From contig CP136061.1 in NCBI GenBank assembly GCA_032622095.1, positions 171,189,107-171,253,106 of the forward strand: a stretch of 64,000 nucleotides of DNA, written 5' to 3'. Under the pieces are notes generated by a model that worked only from the letters and a program-made list of their open reading frames with translations, did not search any database and had not been told where the DNA came from. Shown here piece by piece: positions 22,265 to 32,981 of this stretch. Positions within the stretch are counted from its first letter, which is position 1, and each line of letters opens with the position of its first letter. Position numbers and translations under genes: made by a program. The stretch comes from Siphonodentalium dalli. Taxonomy: Eukaryota; Mollusca; Scaphopoda; Gadilida; Siphonodentaliidae.

Positions 22265-23067
22265 AAATCGATGGACTCGAAAACGACTAAGCCAATTTCG
22301 ATGAAATTTGGTATTTGGATGTGTTTTCGGCCGGAGACGAACATAGGCATATTTATTTGTCCGTGCGAGGTCAACTTTTCACGTGCGGAGGTCAAATCTA
22401 TTTTTACGCCGTTTTTGCGCTAATATATTTCAGTTCGGTGCTCACAAATCGATTCGATATAGCGCGAATAATAAATTGCCAGTCATATAATTTGCACGGT
22501 TAGAATCTGTGTGGCTTCATCTTTCCAACGATATATAATATGTATGTATCCGTTTTAGTTATCTGCCTCAATTATTAGGTACAAGTGGTACAATGCTTTT
22601 ATCGGGATAAAATCAATGCGTAATTTCTATGACGTCGTCAGAGGTCATAAAGTTAGATTACGTTAACTCTCACCCTGCCGATGCATTTGACTGTGTCGCG
22701 TTAACTCATCACCGGCCGAGGTATCCGCAAATGACATTGGGCTATATATCTCGGAAACGGGTGTAGCTATCGACTTGAAATTTGGTATGTGAATGTATCT
22801 TGCCCCGGATACGAATTTTATCGGGTCGCCGAGCACGCGCGACGCCAGCTTCGCGCATGCGCAGACGAGATCTCGGAAACGGGTTGAGATATTGACTTTA
22901 AATTTGGTATGTGAATGTATCTTGCCCCGGATACGAATTTTATCGGGTCGCCGAGCACGTGCGACACCAGCTTCGCGCATGCGCAGACCAGATCTAGGAA
23001 ACGGGTGGAGCAATCGACTTGAAATTTGGTTTTTTAATAGCCCGGACGAAGTCGGGTCACCTTCTAG
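22190..23067 (+). mobile_element. Non-autonomous Helitron 1, 878 bp
   Basis: The 5' end is TCTATTATATATTTTGAAAG with A in front. The 3' end has the hairpin CCCGGACGAAGTCGGG (23041-23056) 11 nt before the terminal CTAG, followed by T. This matches Helitron rules: 5' TC, a 3' hairpin then CTRR, and insertion between A and T without target duplication. There is no Rep/helicase gene. Inside are a GT microsatellite (about 22229-22260) and 2.5 tandem copies of a roughly 118-bp unit (from about 22751) containing ATCTTGCCCCGGATACGAAT. The 94-143-aa frames follow these repeats. Confidence 0.85.
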
Positions 23068-23150
23068 TATATATATATAGGAAGTTCTTATCAATATATG
23101 ATAACACCAATTAAAGACCCATCAAATCTTTAATGTCGTAGATACAACAC

Positions 23151-23183
<33 letters not shown>

Positions 23184-23186
<3 letters not shown>

Positions 23187-23927
23187 ATTATATATTTTGA
23201 AAGATCTGTGTATGTGTAAGTTTATGTGTAAGTTTGTGTGTGTGTTTGAAATCGATGGACTCGAAAACGACTAAGCCAATTTCAATGAAATTTGGTATTT
23301 TAGGGTATTTTCGGCCGGAGACGAACATAGGCATATTTATTTGTCCGTGCGAGGTCAACTTTTCACGTGCGGAGGTCAAATCTATTTTTACGCCGTTTTG
23401 CGCTAATATATTTCAGTTCGGTGCTCACAAATCGATTCGATATAGCGCGAATAATAAATTGCCAGTCATATAATTTGCACGGTTAGAATCTGTGTGGCTT
23501 CATCTTTCCAACGATATATAATATGTATGTATCCGTTTTAGTTATCTGCCTCAATTATTAGGGACAAGTGGTACGATCTTTTATCAGGATAAAATCAATG
23601 CGTAACTTCTATGACGTCGTCAGAGGTAATAAAATTAGATTACGTTAACTCTCACCCTGCCGATGCATTTGACTGTGTCGCGTTAACTCATCACCGGCCG
23701 AGGTATCCGCAAATGACATTGGGCTATATATCTCGGAAACGGGTGTAGCTATCGACTTGAAATTTGTTATGTGAATGTATCTTGCCCCGGATACGAATTT
23801 TATCGGGTCGCCGAGCACATGCGACACCAGCTTCGCGCATGCGCAGACCAGATCTAGGAAACGGGTGGAGCAATCGACTTTAAATTTGGATTTTGAATAG
23901 CCCGGACGAAGTCGGGTCACCTTCTAG
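23184..23927 (+). mobile_element. Non-autonomous Helitron 2, 744 bp
   Basis: Same termini as Helitron 1 (A before TCTATTATATA; CCCGGACGAAGTCGGG hairpin; CTAG then T). It lies only 116 bp from Helitron 1 in another TA run. It is shorter because it has one fewer 118-bp unit. It carries TTTAGGGTATTTTCGGCC where Helitron 1 has GGATGTGTTTTCGGCC. Confidence 0.85.
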
Positions 23928-24019
23928 TATATATATATATATATACGGGAATAGTAAGTGAAAATGAGACAAGCTATCATGTTCAGTAGAATCGCCTGCG
24001 TTTGTATGTGCTAATCTGA

Positions 24020-24065
24020 CATTAGGGAGACATATAAGTACTATATTATATATGTCGTCCTAATG
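24020..24065. repeat. Hairpin mini-element (locus 1)
   Basis: CATTAGGGAGACATATA faces TATATGTCGTCCTAATG, with a loop of about 12 bases. The arms are 17 bp with two mismatched positions. A lone right arm, TATATGTCGCCCTAATGG, follows at about 24258-24276. A locus 2 copy is at about 32936-32981. Confidence 0.75.
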
Positions 24066-24721
24066 GAGGTTCGGTGTACATGCAAGTTCTAGTATATATT
24101 TAATGTATCAGTTTAGAACGGTATAGTGGTATATATCTTGCCAACGTTAGGTTGAACCAATCCTTAAAGCTCGAGCTGACATTATCATTACAAAAATCGC
24201 CGGTGCCACTCATGATGAAATAAAGTATTACAGTTACCTGGCATTTTGGCTAAACATATATGTCGCCCTAATGGTGTAAATTACATATCCACCACTTCGA
24301 TATAGCACGCGTGGATTAGTCAGTGTTTCCTGTTTATTTATCGCATTATATCGCCGCATGTATAAAATATATGACAAAACGCAAATACATTTCCGAAAGC
24401 TCCGTCGTGTTCCAGTATGCGGACTTGTGTACAGGTCAGTCGCAAAACGATTTTATGTAAATGATGACACCTTTTAAAGACTAAGATTCTTGTCCATGAA
24501 AGTTAGTTGCTCTTTACGTTTGAGAGTGTTCATACTATTTCGATCCAAACGCAGACGAAGGTATGGATAGAGTGTTGCTGTTGCAAAACAATCGGTTGAA
24601 TTGATACACATGACACCCACCTTAGTGCACTTGCAGCTATTTCTTCCACTCACTGGAGACACTAAAGTCTTGACTTAAGAAATCTAAAATTTTATTATGG
24701 AATTTAATCTGTGGTTAGTCA
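24066..24721. other. Unannotated segment of locus 1
   Basis: No gene is supported. The 62-aa minus frame at 24474-24662 becomes 65 aa in locus 2 through a 9-bp in-frame indel. Its last residues differ and it has no recognised domain. Confidence 0.5.
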
Positions 24722-24819
24722 TTAAAGACACGGGCGGATTTGGCGGATTGTATGCTGTTAAAATATTCACATCCATCAAAAACCGCCATAAACAGAAAGA
24801 ATAGTAAAATTTAGACAGA
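24722..24819 (-). mobile_element. Truncated TTAA MITE (locus 1)
   Basis: TTAAAGACACGGGCGG, GGATTGTATGCTGTTAAAAT and AAAACCGCCATAAACAG correspond to the right end of the array MITE read on the opposite strand. Homology with the complete locus 2 copy (33647-34170) stops at GACAGA, where unrelated sequence containing the divergent ORFs begins. Confidence 0.8.
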
Positions 24820-25019
24820 CCTTATTCAATATCGTATATTTGAAGAAGACGTGAAATACACAACATTTATGCTCTCACGTTATGTCAAATATCTCCGAAA
24901 ATATCGTTATGATGATAGCGTGACTTCTCATGAGGATGTTTTTTCCTATAGTGATGCCGAATCATTGGACTTTATGTGAGTTTTCGAAGCCATAAATGAC
25001 TCCATTGTTCCACATATAG

Positions 25020-25092
25020 TGGCCTAAGAATGGCGACGTAAACAATGTTGTATTAATAATACAACATTGTTTACGTCGCCATTCTTAGGCCA
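25020..25092. repeat. Perfect palindrome, 36-bp arms, 1-base spacer
   Basis: TGGCCTAAGAATGGCGACGT and 16 more bases are followed, after a single A, by the exact reverse complement (25057-25092). It contains GACGTAAACAATGTTG. It ends 18 bp from the stop of the minus-strand frame at 25111. It occurs once in the window and is absent from locus 2. Confidence 0.95.
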
Positions 25093-25110
25093 ACGTATTG
25101 AATTTCGCCA

Positions 25111-25447
25111 TTATGGTTTCACACCAACGACAAAGAACGTGTCTTGCCAATTAAGTGCTCCAAAGGTGTGATAAACAATACCCAAGCCAGATTGATTGGT
25201 GTTCTGCAAGTGTGATATTCCAAATTGACTCGATTGTTCCGACCAGTGGTTGAGATCAACAAAGTCGGTATCGTTTACCCGGACAGGTGTGATAAACAAA
25301 CTCGGATAATGAATACTCTCAATCAAAGTTCTATCGCCGACACCAAGATTGCATATTGAAATATTTGGTCCTGATATGGAACGCCATAATCGATTTGAGC
25401 AACTGAGCTCAGTTCGACAATACGCTTCTCTGTCACTTGTGACTCTG
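25111..25447 (-). CDS. Possible terminal exon of an unrecognised gene
   Basis: A minus-strand frame open from about 25530 to a TAA at 25111-25113. It has no ATG, which suits an internal or last exon rather than a whole gene. A plausible acceptor (TGGTTCATTGCAG) ends at 25448, leaving a 337-nt exon of about 112 residues that ends in GLGIVYHTFGALNWQDTFFV plus VGVKP. The balanced composition, with W, H, Q, N and C residues, differs from the AT-driven junk frames nearby. I do not recognise the family. Upstream exons would lie under or beyond the plus-strand ORF and I could not find them. It could also be a gene fragment carried in with this 2.2-kb segment. Confidence 0.35.
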
Positions 25448-25591
25448 CTGCAATGAACCAGATAAATTAACCGATAGTTGTGTAAACGACGGCTTGATGA
25501 AAACGGTAATTGGTCGCCCACACAGGAACCCGGTCGTGACTAACGACGACCCTCATTGAACGTTGTGGACAGCCACTGTACTTGATGTAAA

Positions 25592-27073
25592 ATGGAAGAA
25601 TACGAAACAGTCAATTTCGAAGACAGAGAATACACTGTGCTTTCTAGACATGTAAACTCTCAACCACTTTCGACAAGTTCAACTCAACCCAGACATGTGC
25701 ATCAGGGACAAAACATGAGTGTTCTTGACTACTTCTCAGAAAATCGCTCGCCTGACCTCAGCCTAATTTTCAGTCAACCAAAAGACAAATTCATCGCAGG
25801 TCTGCTGCAAGCCGTTCCCGATGACAGCGAACTGCGAAATATCAGGAATAAGATGTTCATAGATGCTCAGAATAATTCTGAAGACCTTCCGCATTATTGC
25901 TTAAAAGGTCGCATCCAAAGGGACCCCGACCTGGGAGGAATCCCCGTGAGCACCCGCCTAGTTAGAGACATTTACAACATTGTGCAGTTCAATAAAGGAG
26001 GAACATTCGATGATATCAAAGATTGTGTTACTAAGCATAAACTATCACAATCACAAACTGACCGTCGACCAAATGATAGCACACCAAGATGCCCATGTGA
26101 CTCTATGTGTATTCAAGACAAAATCTCAGAAATCCTTGCTGATGTTACTCTGCTCAAAGTCAACACTACGACCTCGTCGAATGCGATACAGATGGAACTG
26201 AAGTCCATATCTGAAAAACAATCGGAAATTTGCAACCGCCTAGATGACCTTGAGAAAAGCAAAACTGAGTTGGAAAATAAATGTGCATCAAACGTCTCGT
26301 CGATCGGCGCCACTAATGGGAAGTGTACCTCTCTGGAGCAGACTATAAACAGAATAACTGATGACAAATATAGTGGTGTCGTCAGCTTGAAAAACAGAAT
26401 TAAGTTTGTTGAAAACGATGTCGCTGAACAAACAAAAAAGTACGACGAATTCACCCAGAAGTTGGAATCACAGGAAAAAGAATTTGTAAGGACATTTGCT
26501 AAGTCTGAGACTGTATTGAGAAAAATCAATAATGTTAAGCAATCTGTGAAAGAATCTTCCAATTCCATAGACCAGATCGTCGAAAATATCGAGCGCATGT
26601 TTAGTACAATGTTCGAGTTCTTTGCCCGTGATATAACTGAAAAGTTCAACCAGATGTGTTCAGTTGTGGAACAACACCTCCCGCCTAGCACACCTCCGTC
26701 CGCTGCTGTTGAGCCTTTCCCACAAGATCACCACCTGTCGTACCCTTTCACACAGGACGCAAACGCGATGTCGTCATCTACTCCGATGAAACCGAAACTT
26801 CCCAATCGAAAAGCATCACAACCTCCAAGTGCTTCACCGATAGATTCAGCAGATGCAATCGGCGATGTTCAGAGTGCTAAATCACCCGAAATGCCTCAAC
26901 AGACTATCGATCATAGATACAATAATTCTCCTGTGAAGCAAAATATAAATGTAGCCAATCGCGGTTATGATAATATAGCCTGTTCTGCCAGTGACAGAAG
27001 CACTGTTAATCCGAGCAATGCTGTTGGTGTGACCATTCAAAGACTACCAGGAATTGTCACATGGAAGTTATGA
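25592..27073 (+). CDS. Coiled-coil protein, 493 aa, function unknown
   Basis: The only long ORF in the window and intronless as read. The start ATG has a favourable context (A at -3, G at +4), and an AATAAA lies one base after the TGA stop. Residues 1-165 are polar with short hydrophobic blocks (DLSLIF, KFIAGLLQAV, RLVRDIYNIVQF). A CPCDSMC cluster lies at 167-173. About 175-360 is K/E/Q/S-rich with heptad-like spacing (a probable coiled coil, with MFSTMFEFF near 336-344). About 362-440 is Pro/Ser-rich. There are no membrane segments. I recognise no enzymatic motif. The layout (N-terminal domain, Cys cluster, coiled coil, disordered tail) would fit a structural or ORF1-like protein of a mobile element, or a host protein. 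The last 18 or so codons lie in DNA duplicated at 34282, where the rest of the ORF is missing. Confidence 0.75.
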   Translation: MEEYETVNFEDREYTVLSRHVNSQPLSTSSTQPRHVHQGQNMSVLDYFSENRSPDLSLIFSQPKDKFIAGLLQAVPDDSELRNIRNKMFIDAQNNSEDLPHYCLKGRIQRDPDLGGIPVSTRLVRDIYNIVQFNKGGTFDDIKDCVTKHKLSQSQTDRRPNDSTPRCPCDSMCIQDKISEILADVTLLKVNTTTSSNAIQMELKSISEKQSEICNRLDDLEKSKTELENKCASNVSSIGATNGKCTSLEQTINRITDDKYSGVVSLKNRIKFVENDVAEQTKKYDEFTQKLESQEKEFVRTFAKSETVLRKINNVKQSVKESSNSIDQIVENIERMFSTMFEFFARDITEKFNQMCSVVEQHLPPSTPPSAAVEPFPQDHHLSYPFTQDANAMSSSTPMKPKLPNRKASQPPSASPIDSADAIGDVQSAKSPEMPQQTIDHRYNNSPVKQNINVANRGYDNIACSASDRSTVNPSNAVGVTIQRLPGIVTWKL

Positions 27074-27237
27074 CAATAAATGGAGATCCGCATAAAAGCA
27101 GTGTGCCCTTCATTTTGATACTTCCAATGTGAATATCCTGCTAAAATTTATGAAATTAATTAATATGACACATGTTCGAGTTCATGTCACTGAGTTTACA
27201 CTGTGTTGACTTTAGCGTGACATTAGAATACCATAGC

Positions 27238-27279
27238 AATAGGGGGAAATATATACAATAGTGTATGTGTCTCCCTAAT
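27238..27279. repeat. Hairpin mini-element
   Basis: AATAGGGGGA-A-ATATA is paired imperfectly with TATGTGTCTCCCTAAT. The locus 2 version at about 34506-34547 pairs better on the left arm (GGGGGACATATA) but has GTCGCCCTAA on the right. Confidence 0.65.
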
Positions 27280-27444
27280 AAATGTCAAAAGGAAATACGT
27301 ATATTGTTTAAATAAATTATGAACATTTTCAGCTCTCCATATTAACGATATATGTATAGGCTATATACAAATACAAGAATAATCCTCCCATTCGAGAAAT
27401 ATTGTTAAATCGGATTCGTTCTTTGCTGCATGTAGTAACCTAAT

Positions 27445-27485
27445 ATTAGGGAGACAAATATAAAATGCGTATATGTTGCCCTAAT
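27445..27485. repeat. Hairpin mini-element
   Basis: ATTAGGGAGACAAATATA faces TATATGTTGCCCTAAT. The locus 2 copy at 34713-34753 has GACACATATA and TATATGTCGCCCTAAT. Confidence 0.7.
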
Positions 27486-27565
27486 GCGGATTGCTTAAAT
27501 GTCCATCGCTTCATTGTGGCATGCAACGTTTTAACTCAGCACAGCACCGGTATATGTTCTACCTA

Positions 27566-27669
27566 TCTATTATATATTTTGGAAGATCTGTATGTCTGTG
27601 TGTCTGTCTGTGTGTCTGTGTGTCTGTGTGTTCGCGATGAACTCGAAAACGGCCCACCCGATTTCGATG
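27566..27669 (+). mobile_element. Helitron 5' stub at the duplication junction
   Basis: A precedes TCTATTATATATTTTGGAAG, the same 5' terminus as Helitrons 1-3. A TGTC/TGTG-rich stretch and GATGAACTCGAAAACG follow. Helitron homology then stops at GATTTCGATG, and locus 2 foldback sequence (AATTCGAGCAGGGG) begins. There is no 3' end nearby, so the element was truncated, or its 3' part replaced, when the segmental duplication formed. Confidence 0.8.
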
Positions 27670-30577
27670 AATTCGAGCAGGGGAGCACGAATTGGAACAC
27701 AACAATGCATTTAAGGCAAACAAAAGTGGGGGTCGAATTTCAATCTGAATTTCGAACTTCAATCCAGATCGAAATTCGCCCAGATTGAAATTCAAACCTA
27801 TAGATCGAGTAATTTCTCGAAGCTGAGCGTTAGTTTGCTTGATTCTCTTTTGGAAAGTATCAAACATACCAAATTTCAGCTCAATCCAGCCATAAACAAT
27901 GCCACTTCCCTTCGGCGCCTTGATATTGAAGGCGAAATTTTCTAAGTCCAGCGCCGTGGCTAAATTTTCCAAGTCCAGCAGTATCTCAGAAAATGTGAAA
28001 AAAATAACTTTTGACCCAAAATTCGAGCAGGGTAACACGAATTGGAACACAACAATGCATTTGAGGCAAACAAAAGTGGGGGTCGAATCTCCACCGAATT
28101 TCGAACTTCAATCTAACTTCACGCGAATCTCCACCGAATTTCGAACTTCGAACTTCGATCCAACTTCACGGACCGGCACTTTTGAGGAGCTTTCTTAATC
28201 TTCAAGTATTTTTCGCAAATTGCCCAGACCATCTGGTATGTTAAACTCTTCCCTAAACCGAAATGAGGCCAGTCCGTCCCATTTAAATCGCGCGAGGTGG
28301 CTTCGCGCGCAACGGAAACGTCTCATGCTGTGAACCATGTATGAATTTACCAGTATTACTAAACTGAATTCCAAGATAATTTTATTCATTAACAGCTTCT
28401 GACACTTGGGAGTAATGGGAGCCAAATCTGACTGGTTACACAAATCAGTACAATCATATATATAATCTTACTACCGGCTCTGGTGTACTTCCGTACACAA
28501 AACTACACAATAATTGTTTAAATACAAGCACCATCGGTCTCTATTGGCACAATTCAAGTACAATTGCATTTTAGATTGGAATTTACGAAACTATTCATAC
28601 ATATAAAGCTGGACATCAATATTGGAACACACACAGGATAAATTTCTATCAGGCTAATTGATAACCTAAGCTTATATCGAGTTACAACAAACGAGGCCGC
28701 ATCGACAAGTTCGTGGCATCTGTGCACTGGCTGATTTATTACCTCTTGCGTGATGAGGTGAAATCAAAGAGATACCGATACCGGATATGGCATTAATTTG
28801 TCCATACATTAGGAAGAAAATTCCAGGGATATACATGTACGATGGGTTCTTCTCAGAAGATAGCAGTCATTCTACTTACATATTTGGGACTGGCCACGAC
28901 TGCTACAGTTACCATTATGTAGTCGATCCCAGTCTATCTGCTATATTTTCATGGCAATTACTTTACTTAATGCGTGTTAATCGTCGATAATCGTTCTTGG
29001 CTGCGTGGTATTCTCGTGGTGATTCCTTTGTGCGATTGGCAGCATCATTTTATTTAACGGAAATTTTATCGAAATTCAACCCGTCGATTGTAAAAATTGG
29101 CCCAAAGAAAGTAAAGATACCAATATACCGCGATTACTCATAAAAATATGTTATATTGTGTGTGCTATAAAATATGCATATGTGCATATATATGAAATTA
29201 CTTTGATACTAACAATTCTTGAACATTTTATTAATTGTTGAAAATGAGCATTTTAAATTAAATTTGGAAAAACTAAATTTTATTTATATAAATTTTGATC
29301 CCAGTTTTCAAAACAAATTAATTTAAATTTAAAACTTTAGTTACGTTTTGGACATTAAATTCGATATTTTAAAGTGATCTGAAACACTCCGGTAGGGTGA
29401 TGAAATAGAAATGGAGAATATCTTGCTGAAAGTAGTTATTTTTACAAATATTATATCCAAATTGACAGAACACACCGTAATTCTTATATATATGCATTAA
29501 ATACAGTGACCCCCCCGATGGCGAAATCATTTGTGTTAATTTACCGCCGATAGATGCGTCCCGAATCGGGAAGTAAATATTTACAATTGAGCGTATAATA
29601 TAGTAGTTCAGACGATGTTTTCTATGAAGTGGTACGGTCGATTTGTTTGAGATTTTCGGCAATGTTAGTAGAATTCATACATCCCCTCATGGCATAGCGC
29701 ATGCATACTAACTAATCAGTTTCACGCGTCCGAACAAGTGCATAATATGTCTTTAACTTATGAATCTTTGTAATGTTATATCCAATTTTTCAGCCATTTG
29801 TTAGAACACGATATCGCCGCACAAACTACCGAAACCATTTGCGTACATGTAATATGAACAAACACAAGAAAATAGTAATGCCAACTAAAATAAAATGCGA
29901 CAACAAAACATGACATGGATATAAAGGCCATAGACACAGATAAACAAATATGATATATATATATAATTCAATATATGAAATTGTTTTTTATTATAAAAGA
30001 TTTTATCTGACAATTCTGTATTCATTGACGCTAAGACCACGTGCGATTTTTCCGTGTTTTTTCCGTGTTAAAATGTTGGCCACGCGTGGTTTTGAAAACA
30101 CCACGGGCCTTGTATACTGTGGTTGACACATCTTGACTTCTAGAATATACCGTGGCGCATCCATTCTAACAATACCCCTCTCCCAATCATGTTGATTTGC
30201 TATAGTGAACAGTCATTGAAGTTTTAACTAATCTAGCCGAAATGTAGGCTAAGCGTTTTTTGGAATGCGTAACCGTCTATGACGTGTCATCGGTCGACCC
30301 CATTCATGACTGCTTTGATGGATACGCTCACAGTATGTAGCCCACCACGCATGTGTACCGTCATGTATCAATCACCATAACGAATGCAAATTTAGCCCTC
30401 CCCGGTACTTGTAATTTAACAGAACCCAGCTGTTCGAAGCCAAAGTTAAACTATCTCTTAATTGCTGATTATTAGTGCCTCTTCAAAACCATTATTGGTA
30501 AACAAAACCAATCCCGTGACATTCCCTGCGTCATGTCACTTTTTTGCATCAATTTCTCCACATATCTCCATGAAATA

Positions 30578-31398
30578 ATAATAAACGCTCTTTAATGATT
30601 GTATATCAATGAAATCATCTGAGGTCAAAGACGCCTATCACGTGAAATCACCTGGTCGGGTGATTCATCTGTACCAATTTTTCTTCATATACTTTGAGCC
30701 TATAGCGAATGCCTTCATTGCTCGTATTTGCCCATTAAAGTCGTCTGAGATCAACGGCATCTGGATAGAGTTAATTTTTTTCTTTTAATTGCTAATTATT
30801 AGTGCATCTTTAAATCGTGTGAGGTCAACACACCCAATCCTTTGACACGCCCTGCGTCATTCCAGTTTTGTCACAAATTTCCCCCACTCATCTTCAGGAA
30901 TGAAAATAAACGCTCTTTATTGATTATATGACCATGTAAGTCATCTGAGGTCAAAGACGCCTATCGCGTGACAACCACCTGGTCGGGTGATTCATCTGTA
31001 CCAGTTATCCCAAATTATACTTTGAGCCTCTAACTAACGCTCTTTATTGCTCACATTTGTCCATTAAAATCGTCTGAGATCGGCGGCATCCGGATAAAGT
31101 TACATTTATCTTTTAATTTCTTATTATTAGTGCATCTTTAAATAATTTGAGGTCAACAAACCCATTCCCTTGACATGCCCTGCGTCATTCGACTTTTGTC
31201 ACCAATTTTCTCACATATCTTCTGGAATGATGATAAACGCTCTTTATTGATTATATACCCATGTAAGTCATCTTGGGTCGAAGATGCCTATCGCGTGACA
31301 TTCATCAAGTTGGGTGGTTCATTTGTACCAATTTTCCTACAAATACTTTAAACTTATAAAGAACGCTCTTTATTGCTCAAATTTGACCCTTAAAGGCG
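30578..31398 (+). repeat. Locus 2 copy of the 325-bp tandem repeat
   Basis: Collinear with 20610-21430, with only isolated base changes (for example GATCGGCGGCATC for GATCAGCGGCATC). Confidence 0.8.
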
Positions 31399-32111
31399 TC
31401 TGAGGTCAACGGCATCTATACCACACTATATGGGTCATCCCCGTGTTTAAACTTACACCGACCAGATTGCAACCATTGTTGGTCTATAATCAATTAGTTA
31501 GTTAAATGCGTTGTTATTGTCCCTTTAGGACATCTAATGTCAATGGGACCTATCTGATAATATTTTCCGGGCCAAATTACCCATATATCAAACCTCATTA
31601 GTAACTGACCAATGTGGTTGTCTACTCAATGCATGGTTTATTCAGATGTAATTCTATATCTCCTGTGTCGTAGAAAATATCACCGCAAAATACGTAAATC
31701 GAAATATATCTCAGGATTTTGAATTTTAAAAGTTGATATTGAGTAAGCGGTTTTAATTATAAGATATAACCCATAATCAGTCTTCGTCATGCAAACATAT
31801 TCCCAAATTAACAGTATTTATCACAATAAAACCAGGTCCCCCTAATGTCGGTCTGTAACACTGTCAGATATACACTACCGATAATTTAATTGCATATATC
31901 TATTAAAATATTCATTCCGCGCAAAAACTATCGACAGTTGGTGAATAATAGTGTCACAGAGATCACACATGACACGAAAAATATATAAATTTGCATGTTA
32001 AATTCACTTAAAAAACACGCTAAACATTAGGGGGACACACAAAAAGTCGCCCTAATGTAAAAGTCGCCCTAATGTGGGTTATTTACACACAAATGTCTCC
32101 CTAATGTGGCT

Positions 32112-32843
32112 TCTATTATATATTTTGAAAGATCTGTGTATGTGTAAGTTTGTGTGTGTGTTTGAAATCGATGGACTCGAAAACGACTAAGCCAATTTCA
32201 ATGAAATTTGGTATTTTAGGGTATTTTCGGCCGGAGACGAACATAGGCATATTTATTTGTCCGTGCGAGGTCAACTTTTCACGTGCGGAGGTCAAATCTA
32301 TTTTTACGCCGTTTTGCGCTAATATATTTCAGTTCGGTGCTCACAAATCGATTCGATATAGCGCGAATAATAAATTGCCAGTCATATAATTTGCACGGTT
32401 AGAATCTGTGTGGCTTCATCTTTCCAACGATATATAATATGTATGTATCCGTTTTAGTTATCTGCCTCAATTATTAGGGACAAGTGGTACGATCTTTTAT
32501 CAGGATAAAATCAATGCGTAACTTCTATGACGTCGTCAGAGGTAATAAAATTAGATTACGTTAACTCTCACCCTGCCGATGCATTTGACTGTGTCGCGTT
32601 AACTCATCACCGGCCGAGGTATCCGCAAATGACATTGGGCTATATATCTCGGAAACGGGTGTAGCTATCGACTTGAAATTTGTTATGTGAATGTATCTTG
32701 CCCCGGATACGAATTTTATCGGGTCGCCGAGCACATGCGACACCAGCTTCGCGCATGCGCAGACCAGATCTAGGAAACGGGTGGAGCAATCGACTTTAAA
32801 TTTGGATTTTGAATAGCCCGGACGAAGTCGGGTCACCTTCTAG
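32112..32843 (+). mobile_element. Non-autonomous Helitron 3 (locus 2), 732 bp
   Basis: The copy of Helitron 2 in the duplicated segment, with the same TTTAGGGTATTTTCGGCC marker, the same 3' hairpin and CTAG end. It is 12 bp shorter in the TGTAAGTT region. Its 5' TC is preceded by GTGGCT rather than by A in a TA run, because the adjoining DNA has been deleted up to its first base or two. Confidence 0.85.
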
Positions 32844-32935
32844 TATATATATATATATATACGGGAATAGTAAGTGAAAATGAGACAAGCTATCATGTTC
32901 AGTAGAATCGCCTGCGTTTGTATGTGCTAATCTGA

Positions 32936-32981
32936 CATTAGGGAGACATATAAGTACTATATTATATATGTCGTCCTAATG
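32936..32981. repeat. Hairpin mini-element (locus 2)
   Basis: Copy of 24020-24065 with the same arms. Confidence 0.7.

Larger units (their letters stand above)
17707..24819. repeat. Segmental duplication, locus 1 (part A)
   Basis: Matches 27670-33744 with only scattered differences. The offset is 9963 bp at first, then 9968 after a 5-bp indel, then 8916 after a 1052-bp deletion in locus 2, then 8925 after a 9-bp indel. It starts inside the right arm of the foldback element and ends about 98 bp into a TTAA MITE. Apart from the repeats listed separately, 18240-20560 and 21450-22050 hold no recognisable gene. The 82-, 67- and 97-aa frames at 18232-18480, 18819-19022 and 19401-19694 are preserved in both copies only because the DNA is nearly identical. 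Confidence 0.9.
27018..27565 (+). repeat. Duplicated segment B (locus 1)
   Basis: Starts at ATGCTGTTGGTGTGACCATT inside the last codons of the 493-aa ORF, covers its 3' flank, and ends at TTCTACCTA. It matches 34282-34833 with scattered substitutions and a 4-base insertion in the other copy. It contains two hairpin mini-elements. Confidence 0.9.

Noticed and set aside
22106-23094. 94-143-aa frames inside Helitrons
   Set aside because: They translate GT microsatellites and the 118-bp repeat on both strands. There is no Rep or helicase motif.
26113-26691. 192-aa minus-strand frame
   Set aside because: Antisense shadow of the 493-aa ORF.
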